Shown: piece by piece, positions 15,799 through 22,853 of the stretch
How the letters are laid out: each line of letters begins with the position of its first letter
How positions within the stretch are numbered: position 1 is the stretch's first letter
NCBI RefSeq assembly: GCF_004362045.1
Contig: NZ_SNWX01000030.1
Span: 1 to 39,523, forward strand
Length of the DNA: 39,523 bases
From: Halanaerobium saccharolyticum
GTDB taxonomy: Bacteria > Bacillota > Halanaerobiia > Halanaerobiales > Halanaerobiaceae
Reading direction: 5' to 3'
Notes under the pieces: model-generated
Told to the model about the DNA's origin: nothing
The model's input: the letters and a program-made list of their open reading frames with translations, nothing else
The model's database searches: none
Made by a program: the position numbers and the translations under genes

Positions 15799-16488
15799 AT
15801 GGATAAATTTAAAATTGAACTGCATGCCCACAGTGCTGAAAGCAGCCGCTGTGGGTCAATTGGTGCAGAAGAAGTAATAAGGAAATATTCTAAAGCTGGT
15901 TTTAATGTTTTGGTTTTAACTGATCATTATTATGCTCGCTTTTTCGACAAGTTAACTAATTTGAGCTGGGAAAAGCAGATCGAAAAATATTTAAAGGGTT
16001 ATAAAACTGCCTGTCAGGCTGCTAAAAATCTAAATTTTAAAGTTTTTCTGGGACTTGAGATTAAATTTAATGATGATCCAAATGAATATTTAATTTATGG
16101 ATTAAAAGAAGACTTTTTAATCAATCATCCTAATCTGCATCGATTATCTCTAGAAGAATTTAGAACTTTAACTATTGATCAAAATGAAGAAATTTTAATC
16201 TATCAGGCTCATCCTTTTCGACCAGGAATGGCACCAGCGGCTGCTAATCTTTTGGATGGTCTGGAAGTTTATAATGGTAATCCTCGTCATAATTCAAAAA
16301 ATGATAAAGCATTAAGTTATGCAGAAGAACATGATCTAAACATGATATCTGGTTCTGATTTTCATGAAGCTGAAGATCTGGGCCGGGGAGGACTTGCAGC
16401 TGATAAAATGCCGGCAGCAGTGAGCGATCTTTGTTCTCTATTGAGAAGTGGAAATTATAAACTAATCAAAAATGGAGAATACCAGTAG
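15799..16488 (+). CDS. PHP-domain metal-dependent phosphoesterase
   Basis: Predicted phosphoesterase with a PHP active site, 229 residues. Metal-ligand motifs are all present: HAHS (H9, H11), LTDHYY near 41, GLEIK near 86, QAHPFRPG near 136 and SGSDFHEAEDLGRGG near 192. Stand-alone PHP proteins of this size act on small phosphorylated substrates; the substrate here cannot be inferred. AGGAG lies before the ATG. The gene ends 14 bases from the stop codon of the convergent mnmH gene with no clear terminator between them. Confidence 0.85.
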   Translation: MDKFKIELHAHSAESSRCGSIGAEEVIRKYSKAGFNVLVLTDHYYARFFDKLTNLSWEKQIEKYLKGYKTACQAAKNLNFKVFLGLEIKFNDDPNEYLIYGLKEDFLINHPNLHRLSLEEFRTLTIDQNEEILIYQAHPFRPGMAPAAANLLDGLEVYNGNPRHNSKNDKALSYAEEHDLNMISGSDFHEAEDLGRGGLAADKMPAAVSDLCSLLRSGNYKLIKNGEYQ

Positions 16489-16502
16489 AGTAAAATCCCT
16501 TT

Positions 16503-17570
16503 CTAAATCTGGTAGTGGTCCAAAATTTTGCGGGCTGCTTCCTTTATGTTTTCAGCCCTGATTTCAGCTTCATAATTATTAACTTTTTTCTGAGAATGTT
16601 CATACATTGGATCATAATATTCTTCTAAGAGAATTTCAGTTAACTCTTTAAATTTTGCCTTTTCAGCCAGCTCTAAAAGCTTAAAATAAGATTCTTTACC
16701 TGCTTTTTTGATTATATATTTTTTAATTGCTGTTAGAGATTCTAAAACTCTGTCAATAAATGCATCCTGATTTTTTTCTATATCTTTAATATATTCTAAA
16801 TAAATATTTTCTACCCTTTTTTGCATAGAGGCGGTGATTAACAGGTCTTCACCGGCTTTCATTTTTTGATGAAAAAAATCTGGGATAACAGAATGACCAA
16901 CTCTTCTGCTTTCGGCCTCTACAAAAATAACTTCATTTTTTTGATCTTTTATTTTTAATTCTTCCCAGAGTAATGATTCAAAATATTTCTGATTAAATGG
17001 TTTTTTAAGACCTATACTGCCAAAGGCTGAACCTCTGTGATTTGCGATTCCTTCCAGGTCGATAATATTTGCTCCCATTTTTTCTAGTTCTTTTAAGATA
17101 TAGGTTTTCCCAACTCCAGTGTTTCCGTGGAGAACTACAATCTGTCCTTTGAATTTATAGTTTTCTAGTTTCTCAAGAATATAATGGCGGTAATGTTTAT
17201 AGCCGCCTTCCAATCTGTAAACCTCAATACCTGCCAGATCTGAAAATTCAGCCAGACTCTTACTTCTTAGACCTCCGCGAGAACAGAATATTATTAGATT
17301 ATCATAATTTTGAGCAAGTTGATTAACTTCTGCGATTAAATCTGGAATTTTTGGAGAAACTAACTCAACACCTTTTAGCTTTGCTTTTTTTGGGCTCTGC
17401 TGTTTATATATAGTACCGATGATTTTTCTTTCTTCATGATTGAGTAATTCTATATTAACTGCACCTGGAATTGTAGCTTCCTGATATTCAGCTTCAGTTC
17501 TTGCATCAATATAGATGCTATTTTTTAATTGCAGGCTTTCCGGATAAGTGATTAATCTTTCTTTTCTCAT
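16503..17570 (-). CDS. mnmH: tRNA 2-selenouridine synthase MnmH (SelU/YbbB)
   Basis: Replaces sulfur by selenium at the wobble 2-thiouridine of certain tRNAs, through a geranylated intermediate. The N-terminal rhodanese domain (about 5-130) has YIDARTEAEY and the active-site loop FCSRGGLRS with Cys96. The C-terminal P-loop domain has Walker A GNTGVGKT at 149-156. The 355-residue length is normal. The usual loop is CWRGGMRS, so W to S is a small variation. SelD, needed for selenophosphate, is not in this window. Confidence 0.9.
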   Translation of the reverse strand: MRKERLITYPESLQLKNSIYIDARTEAEYQEATIPGAVNIELLNHEERKIIGTIYKQQSPKKAKLKGVELVSPKIPDLIAEVNQLAQNYDNLIIFCSRGGLRSKSLAEFSDLAGIEVYRLEGGYKHYRHYILEKLENYKFKGQIVVLHGNTGVGKTYILKELEKMGANIIDLEGIANHRGSAFGSIGLKKPFNQKYFESLLWEELKIKDQKNEVIFVEAESRRVGHSVIPDFFHQKMKAGEDLLITASMQKRVENIYLEYIKDIEKNQDAFIDRVLESLTAIKKYIIKKAGKESYFKLLELAEKAKFKELTEILLEEYYDPMYEHSQKKVNNYEAEIRAENIKEAARKILDHYQI

Positions 17571-17739
17571 TTATTTACACCCTTTGATAAATTTATTAAA
17601 AGTTTTAATTATAATTCAGATTAACTTAAATTATTTTAGTAGTTTAACAAAAATAAGTGTCTTATCTATTATTCTATCCTAAAATAGAGTAAAATGAAAA
17701 TCTATAATAAAAAAAATTATTTCTGCGTAATTTTATTAC

Positions 17740-17775
17740 TTGAATTGAAAATAAAAAAGTGTTATAGTTATAACA
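17740..17775 (+). promoter_or_regulatory. Promoter of mrp with overlapping palindromic operator
   Basis: -35 TTGAAT (17740-17745), 17-base spacer, -10 TATAGT (17763-17768). The perfect inverted repeat TGTTATA-GT-TATAACA (17760-17775) covers the -10 and would block RNA polymerase if bound. The binding factor is unknown; the MarR regulator at 19675 is one candidate. Confidence 0.6.
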
Positions 17776-17820
17776 GTTAAATGAACAAATGACCATAATA
17801 TATAATGAGGTGATTATTTA

Positions 17821-18657
17821 ATGTATGATGTTAAGGAAAAGAAAGTAAAGTTAGAACACGGCTCAATTAATAAGGGGATTATTGCTGTAGCAAGTGGTAA
17901 AGGTGGAGTAGGAAAATCTACTGTTACTGTCAATCTTGCAACTGCCCTGGCGGAATTGGGATATAAAGTTGGAATTATAGATGCAGATGTAAGGGGATTT
18001 AGTGTTCCCCGTATTCTGGGAGTCACAGATAAACCAAGAGCAGTTAGCGAAAAAGAAATTATTCCTCCAGAAGTTAAGGGAATTAAGGCAATTTCAATGG
18101 GATCTTTTGTAGGAGAAAATGAACCTGTGATCTGGCGTGCACCTCTGCTTGCTGGTGCTTTGGAACAGTTTTTTAAAGATGTGCGCTGGGGTGAATTGGA
18201 TTACATGCTGATCGATCTGCCTCCAGGAACAGGAGATATGCCTTTAAATATTATGCAGAAGGTTCCCCATGCCGAAACTCTGGTTGTAACCACCCCTCAG
18301 GTAACAGCAACTAAGGTAGCAGGTAGAATTGGAGCCATGGCAGATAAAATGGACCATGAGATTATTGGAGTAGTAGAGAATATGGCCTATTATCAGTGTC
18401 CAGAATGTGGCCGTAAAGATTATATTTTTGGAGAAAATGGTGGCCAGGATTTAGCAGATTTCATGGGAACAGAATTACTTGGTCAGCTGCCTTTAATTTC
18501 TGAAGTTCGACGCCGCAGTGATTCTGGTAAACCAATTGTTTTTGATGAACCGGAAGCTGAAATATCTAGAGAATTTATCAAAATTGCCAAACGTCTTGCT
18601 GCAAGAGAAGCTGGCTTTGATGAAAAAGTTGAACCGCTTAAATTAAATATGGATTAA
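17821..18657 (+). CDS. Mrp/NBP35-family Fe-S cluster carrier ATPase
   Basis: Cytoplasmic P-loop ATPase (ApbC/Mrp group) that carries and delivers iron-sulfur clusters. The deviant Walker A is SGKGGVGKST at 25-34, the switch IIDADVRGFSVPRILG near 52-67, and Walker B-like LIDLPPGTGDMPL near 131. The bridging cluster site is CPECG (Cys193, Cys196). Length is 278 residues. GAGGTG lies before the ATG. It is followed by a broken NifX-like gene and a DUF5320 gene, a set found together in many strict anaerobes (MinD/Mrp-NifX-DUF5320, related to the orange-protein cluster), so metal-cluster handling is the probable role. Confidence 0.92.
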   Translation: MYDVKEKKVKLEHGSINKGIIAVASGKGGVGKSTVTVNLATALAELGYKVGIIDADVRGFSVPRILGVTDKPRAVSEKEIIPPEVKGIKAISMGSFVGENEPVIWRAPLLAGALEQFFKDVRWGELDYMLIDLPPGTGDMPLNIMQKVPHAETLVVTTPQVTATKVAGRIGAMADKMDHEIIGVVENMAYYQCPECGRKDYIFGENGGQDLADFMGTELLGQLPLISEVRRRSDSGKPIVFDEPEAEISREFIKIAKRLAAREAGFDEKVEPLKLNMD

Positions 18658-18666
18658 TATTCTGGT

Positions 18667-18734
18667 ACCGGGTACTTGTAAAAAATTGGAATTCATTATA
18701 AAGTTTATTTGACAATTTTTTACAAGTACCCGGT
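18667..18734. repeat. 22-bp perfect-stem hairpin repeat inside the nifX-like remnant
   Basis: 18667-18688 and 18713-18734 are exact reverse complements over 22 bases, starting ACCGGGTACTTGT and ending ACAAGTACCCGGT, with a 24-base loop. It sits where the N-terminal part of a NifX-like gene should be. ACTTGTACCTGGTACC at 19555-19570 resembles one end (reverse complement GGTACCAGGTACAAGT) and may be a decayed copy. Likely a small non-autonomous repeat element; the class is not recognised. Confidence 0.75.
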
Positions 18735-18735
18735 G

Positions 18736-18918
18736 CTATCTATTTTCGAAAAGAACAAGATAGAAGTTGTTTGCGGTGCTGCTGGAGAAGCAAAAGCTGC
18801 AGTAATTGATTATCTTAATGGAAAATTAGATGCATCTGCTAATGGATGTTCTCATGGAGATCATGATCATCAGCATCAGCATAATCATGAGCACCATCAC
18901 GGAAATCATAAGCATTAA
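18736..18918 (+). pseudogene. C-terminal remnant of a NifX/dinitrogenase Fe-Mo cofactor-binding protein
   Basis: The reading frame gives LSIFEKNKIEVVCGAAGEAK, then AVIDYLNGKL and a His-rich tail (HGDHDHQHQHNHEHHH). This matches the last half of small NifX/NifB-C-like proteins of about 120 residues, including the metal-binding histidine tail. The first half, with the conserved start and Gly-rich centre, is missing. The frame opens with a TTG at 18709, but that codon is in the hairpin repeat and has no RBS. I therefore call it a broken gene. Intact relatives bind Fe-Mo type clusters. Confidence 0.8.
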
Positions 18919-19012
18919 AAAATCTTTAGAAATCTAAATAAAATTTCTGTGGCGGGTAGAAACTGGTTTATATAAACCCGCTGAAAAAAAAATAAATTTT
19001 TTTGCTTAATTA

Positions 19013-19069
19013 TTGACATATGCTCAAAATAAAGTTATAATGTAGTTGCAGAATAAAAAGCATATGTTC
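19013..19069 (+). promoter_or_regulatory. Promoter of the DUF5320 gene with paired inverted operators
   Basis: Perfect -35 TTGACA (19013-19018), 17-base spacer, perfect -10 TATAAT (19036-19041). ACATATGCT (19016-19024, overlapping the -35) and AGCATATGT (19059-19067, about 12-20 bases into the transcript) are a perfect 9-bp inverted repeat with centres 43 bases apart. Each copy also holds the palindrome CATATG. Two inverted copies around a consensus promoter suggest repressor sites; the MarR gene 630 bases downstream is the natural candidate. Confidence 0.72.
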
Positions 19070-19098
19070 ATAAAAAATTAATAAAGGAGTGATTGATT

Positions 19099-19479
19099 AT
19101 GCCAAGAGGAAATAGAAGAGGTCCAGAAGGTGCATGTCAAATGACAGGAAGAGGATTAGGTTATTGTGCAGGCAATGATCAGCCGGGATTTACAGCTGAT
19201 ACAGCTCCCCAGAGAGCAGGAAGAGGATTTAGAAATGGGTCCGGTCAAGGTCCGAGATTTGGCCGCGGTCAGGGAAGAGGTCGTGGAATTGGTCATGCTA
19301 GAGCTGCGGTAGGTCGCGGTAGAGGAGCTTATCATCAACCTGCTGAAAATGAAGCAGAAGACTTAAATAGTCCTGAAAGCAGGAATCGCGAAATAACAAG
19401 ATTAGAAAATCTTGCTAATACTCTTTCCAGTGAGTTAGAAATTGTCAAAAATAAAATTGATGAACTAAAAAACAACTAA
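19099..19479 (+). CDS. DUF5320 family protein
   Basis: Small basic protein of unknown function, 126 residues. It opens with PRGNRRGPEGACQMTGRGLG, the hallmark of DUF5320, continues with a Gly/Arg-rich middle (GRGQGRGRGIG and similar, 40-80), and ends in a predicted coiled coil (about 94-126, EITRLENLANTLSSELEIVK). Such proteins accompany NifX-like and Mrp ATPase genes in anaerobes, which holds here. The ATG at 19099 has AAAGGAG 10 bases upstream; a TTG two codons earlier is less likely. A terminator at 19505 follows. Confidence 0.85.
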   Translation: MPRGNRRGPEGACQMTGRGLGYCAGNDQPGFTADTAPQRAGRGFRNGSGQGPRFGRGQGRGRGIGHARAAVGRGRGAYHQPAENEAEDLNSPESRNREITRLENLANTLSSELEIVKNKIDELKNN

Positions 19480-19504
19480 ATATTAATTATAGACTGTAAT
19501 TTTA

Positions 19505-19531
19505 AGGGCCCTATTTAAGGGGCTCTTTTTT
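19505..19531 (+). terminator. Intrinsic terminator after the DUF5320 gene
   Basis: AGGGCCCT (19505-19512) pairs with GGGGCTCT (19519-19526), with G-U pairs, followed by six T residues. Confidence 0.8.
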
Positions 19532-19604
19532 GCTGCAATTTAGTGAATGATATCACTTGTACCTGGTACCTATATATATCCTCGTTATATTTGTTTTTAG
19601 AGCT

Positions 19605-19624
19605 AAATTATTATATAATAATTT
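19605..19624. promoter_or_regulatory. 20-bp perfect palindrome upstream of the MarR gene
   Basis: AAATTATTATATAATAATTT is identical to its reverse complement and lies 51 bases before the marR-like ATG. AT-only palindromes arise by chance in such DNA, but the position fits an autoregulatory MarR site. Confidence 0.4.
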
Positions 19625-19674
19625 TAACTATTGAAATGATATTTTAAAAAAGATAATTAGGTGAGGGATGTAAT

Positions 19675-20106
19675 ATGGGAGATAAAATTAATAATAAAAT
19701 TGAAGAAAAAATACGTAATATATCTAAATATTTAAATGAGTACACAAAAGATCATCTTAAGTGTTATAATTTAACTCTGGGAAGATTTCATGTGTTAAGA
19801 GTTATTATTGAATCACAACCTGTAAGTATGGGAGAGATTCACGAAGAACTGCATATGGCTAATAGTACTGTGACAGTAATAGTTGATTATTTACATGAGG
19901 CCGGGCTGGTCAAAAGAAAAAGAGATACTGAGGATAGAAGAGTTGTTCTTTTAGAAATCACTGAAAAGGGAAGAGAAATAATGGTGAGTTTGATTAAAAA
20001 GAGGCAGGATTTTATGGAAAAAGCTTTACTGGATATGGAAGATTCTGCTGAAGAACTGTCTCAGCTTCTAGAAAAATTATTAGATAAAATTGAAGAGATA
20101 TATTAA
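19675..20106 (+). CDS. MarR-family transcriptional regulator
   Basis: Winged-helix dimeric DNA-binding protein, 143 residues. The recognition helix region is MGEIHEELHMANSTVTVIVD at 60-79, followed by the wing motif KRKRDTEDRRVVLLEITEKG, the classic MarR DxRR signature. The C-terminal helices form the dimer interface. The gene follows the Mrp/NifX/DUF5320 group on the same strand behind a terminator. Probable targets are its own palindrome at 19605 and the inverted sites at 19016/19059 (inference). The ligand is unknown. Confidence 0.9.
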   Translation: MGDKINNKIEEKIRNISKYLNEYTKDHLKCYNLTLGRFHVLRVIIESQPVSMGEIHEELHMANSTVTVIVDYLHEAGLVKRKRDTEDRRVVLLEITEKGREIMVSLIKKRQDFMEKALLDMEDSAEELSQLLEKLLDKIEEIY

Positions 20107-20133
20107 AATATAGAAGTTTATGGAGTGATGATT

Positions 20134-21780
20134 TTGAGAAAAAGACTCATTATTTTTTTCAGTATATTTTTATTAATATTTATCTTTAATTTGAATGCAG
20201 CTGCTCAAAGTGAGCTTGCTATGTCAATTAGAAATCATTTGCTTGTAATTGAAGAATATGACGGCTTGTTTCCTGAGAATGAAGATGTTAATTTTTATCA
20301 ACAATTAAAAGAATTTTATGATCAGAGATACTATCAGTCTATCTGGTTTCAAGGGGCACAGTTTAGAAGAGATCCGGAAGCGCTGGTGGAAGAAATTAAA
20401 AACAGTTATGATGAGGGTTTAAATCCTGAAGATTATCACCTGGAATATATAGAAGAAAATATTAAGGATAAAAATCTGTTTGCAGAAGGTTCACTCAACA
20501 AAAGAGCTCTGCTTGATATTTTATTAACTAATGCCTATCTGAGCCTGGCTTCTGATTATTTAAATGGAAAAATTGATGCAGAAATAATAGTTGAGGATTA
20601 TAGTTATCAACCTGATAACCTCGAAGCACAAAATCTTTTGGAACTGCTGCTTGAAAAAAAGGATGTAGCCCAGACTTTGCAGGAACAGCTTCCTAAAATA
20701 GATAATTACAGAAAATTAAAGCAAAAATTGGCCGATTATCGTAACTCTGAAAAAATAAAAGAGTGGCCGCAAATAGATTCCGGTGGCCTTCTAGCTGAAG
20801 AAGCGGAAGGACAGAGGGTGGCTCAGCTAATTTCTAATTTAAGTGCCCACAATTATTTAAATCAAGGTCAAATTGAGAATAATGATTATTTTGACCGAAC
20901 GGTAAAAAGAGCTGTAATTAGATTTCAGATGGATCATGGTTTAAAAGTAGATGGAGTTGTAGGTGAGAAAACTCTTAAAGCTTTAAATGTTCCTCTAGAC
21001 TACAGAATAAAACAGATAATCATAAATATGGAAAGATGGCGCTGGCTGCCTGAAGATTTAGGAAGCCGCTATATTTATGTAAATATTGCGGACTATAATC
21101 TTAAATTATATGAGAATAATCAGGTTATTATGGAAATGAAAACTATTGTTGGTCAGGAGCAGAGGAGTACTCCGGTTTTTAGTGATACCATTAAGTATCT
21201 GGTTTTAAATCCCTACTGGTATGTACCTAAATCAATCGCTGTTAAAGATAAACTCCCTCTGATTAAGGAAGATTATACTTATCTGAAAGATAATAATTAT
21301 TCTTTGTTTAAATATACGGGAAACGGTGGATTAAAAGAGATTAATCCGGCAGAGGTTGATTGGTCAAAGATTAACAAGCAAAATTTTAATTATCTGCTGC
21401 GGCAAAATCCAGGAGACCAGAATGCCCTGGGGAGAGTAAAATTTATGTTTCCGAATAGATTTAGTGTTTATTTACATGACACACCTGGTAGATATTTATT
21501 TTCAGCAACTGATAGAAGTTTTAGTTCAGGCTGTATTAGAATTGAAAATCCAGTAGATCTGGCAGAATATCTTTTGCAAGACCAGGAAAAATGGAATCGA
21601 GAAGCTATACTGGCGGAGATGAAAAAAGATACGGAAAAAACTATTTATTTAAATAACCCGATTAAAATTTATATCCAGTACAATACCGCCTGGGTAGATT
21701 CTCTGGGAAATTTAAATTTTAGAGAAGATATATACAATCGAGATCAAAAAGTAATAAATGAATATTTCAAATCCCAATAG
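20134..21780 (+). CDS. L,D-transpeptidase, YcbB/LdtD-like
   Basis: Periplasmic enzyme forming 3-3 cross-links in peptidoglycan. Order: signal peptide with cleavage after NLNAAA, the helical scaffold domain of YcbB-type enzymes (about 30-210), a peptidoglycan-binding domain (about 225-285, with FQMDHGLKVDGVVGEKTLKA), and the YkuD catalytic domain (about 300-500). The active site is HDTPGRYLFSATDRSFSSGC followed by IR, with catalytic Cys near 467. I start at TTG 20134 because GGAG at 20122-20125 is 8 bases upstream; GTG 20125 and ATG 20128 lie on or too close to that sequence. The gene 54 bases downstream encodes an M15-type peptidase, mirroring the E. coli ldtD-mepK neighbourhood. Confidence 0.92.
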   Translation: MRKRLIIFFSIFLLIFIFNLNAAAQSELAMSIRNHLLVIEEYDGLFPENEDVNFYQQLKEFYDQRYYQSIWFQGAQFRRDPEALVEEIKNSYDEGLNPEDYHLEYIEENIKDKNLFAEGSLNKRALLDILLTNAYLSLASDYLNGKIDAEIIVEDYSYQPDNLEAQNLLELLLEKKDVAQTLQEQLPKIDNYRKLKQKLADYRNSEKIKEWPQIDSGGLLAEEAEGQRVAQLISNLSAHNYLNQGQIENNDYFDRTVKRAVIRFQMDHGLKVDGVVGEKTLKALNVPLDYRIKQIIINMERWRWLPEDLGSRYIYVNIADYNLKLYENNQVIMEMKTIVGQEQRSTPVFSDTIKYLVLNPYWYVPKSIAVKDKLPLIKEDYTYLKDNNYSLFKYTGNGGLKEINPAEVDWSKINKQNFNYLLRQNPGDQNALGRVKFMFPNRFSVYLHDTPGRYLFSATDRSFSSGCIRIENPVDLAEYLLQDQEKWNREAILAEMKKDTEKTIYLNNPIKIYIQYNTAWVDSLGNLNFREDIYNRDQKVINEYFKSQ

Positions 21781-21834
21781 TAGTTAATTTAAACTAATAC
21801 AATACATTTAAATAAAGGAGAAAAAGAAGAATAG

Positions 21835-22791
21835 ATGAAGAAAAAATTATATTTATCAATATTATTATGTACATTATTAATTATAACCCTATCAGTTAAT
21901 ACAGCAGCTTTTTCAGCCGAACATGCAAATTTTTCTGTAGAATATAATGGGTTAAAGATACCGTTTAAAATATTTAGTATTTTTGTAATGCCTCGAGAAG
22001 AAATTAAATTTTCTATTGCAGAAGAAGATAAAGGTCAGATGTATCAAATTGAACTCGGTGGTAAGATATTTGAAAGCGACAATTCATTTAACTGGAATGC
22101 TCATGCAGAAAGTGGATATTATCAGGCTACCATTAAAGAAAAAAACAATAATGGTCCAGCTTCAGAAATTAAAATTAATGTTTTTGTGCTTCATCCACGC
22201 GGACAAAAAAATGGCCAGTATTTAGAAAACTTTAGAATCGGAAATTATCCAGAAATCCCCACAGACAAGAAAGATCATTATAAAAAACCGGATGGCTTCT
22301 GGAAAATAGATGAATCAATACTTGATTTGAAAATAACTCCTCATTTTAAAGTGGCACAGTTTCTAACAAGACAGAGTAATCAGCTGCCGCAATTTATAGC
22401 AATTCAGGAGTCTTTACTGTTAAAATTGGAGTTTTTTCTGGAAGAAGTTAACAAAGCCGGCTATCAGGCCGAAACATTTGGGATTGTAAGTCTTTATCGA
22501 TCTCCTTATTTTAACAAGAAAATAGGAAATGATACTGATTTTAGCCGTCATCTTTTTGGAGATGCTGCAGATATATATATTGACAATAGTGGAGATAGAT
22601 GGATGGATGATCTAAATGGTGATAGTCAGTCAACTAAAGCAGATGCAGATCTTCTTTATGATCTGGCAGTAAAATTTGATCAAAAAGAAGAATTCTTTCA
22701 TCTGCAGGGTGGAGTTTGCAGTTATAAGGGTAATGGAGTTAGAGGGCCTTTTATACATATTGATACCCGGGGCTTTCATGTCAGCTGGTAA
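21835..22791 (+). CDS. Exported M15/DUF882-like peptidoglycan endopeptidase (MepK-like)
   Basis: Predicted periplasmic zinc peptidase, 318 residues. A signal peptide (cleavage near AAFSAE) is followed by a beta-rich region of about 100 residues that I do not recognise, then a C-terminal M15-type domain. Zinc-site motifs are SRHLFGDAADIYID (the HxxGxAxD pattern) and GPFIHIDTRG (HID). Family members cut peptidoglycan peptides; E. coli MepK, coded next to ldtD, cuts the 3-3 bonds made by L,D-transpeptidases. An insert with DLNGDSQSTKADAD between the motifs looks like a calcium-binding dockerin-type loop. GGAG precedes the ATG. Confidence 0.82.
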   Translation: MKKKLYLSILLCTLLIITLSVNTAAFSAEHANFSVEYNGLKIPFKIFSIFVMPREEIKFSIAEEDKGQMYQIELGGKIFESDNSFNWNAHAESGYYQATIKEKNNNGPASEIKINVFVLHPRGQKNGQYLENFRIGNYPEIPTDKKDHYKKPDGFWKIDESILDLKITPHFKVAQFLTRQSNQLPQFIAIQESLLLKLEFFLEEVNKAGYQAETFGIVSLYRSPYFNKKIGNDTDFSRHLFGDAADIYIDNSGDRWMDDLNGDSQSTKADADLLYDLAVKFDQKEEFFHLQGGVCSYKGNGVRGPFIHIDTRGFHVSW

Positions 22792-22853
22792 TTGAAAGTA
22801 AAAATAGTTAATAATTGGCGAATGTTTTTATTTAATAATAGGAGGTAATTTAA

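Noticed and set aside
18951-18990. Terminator after the NifX-like remnant
   Set aside because: GCGGGT...ACCCGC and the inner palindrome GGTTTATATAAACC can pair, but on the plus strand A's follow first; T's come only after 13 bases.
19156-19338. Ser/Thr-rich minus-strand frame inside the DUF5320 gene
   Set aside because: Composition is the mirror of the Gly/Arg-rich plus-strand gene; no start signals.
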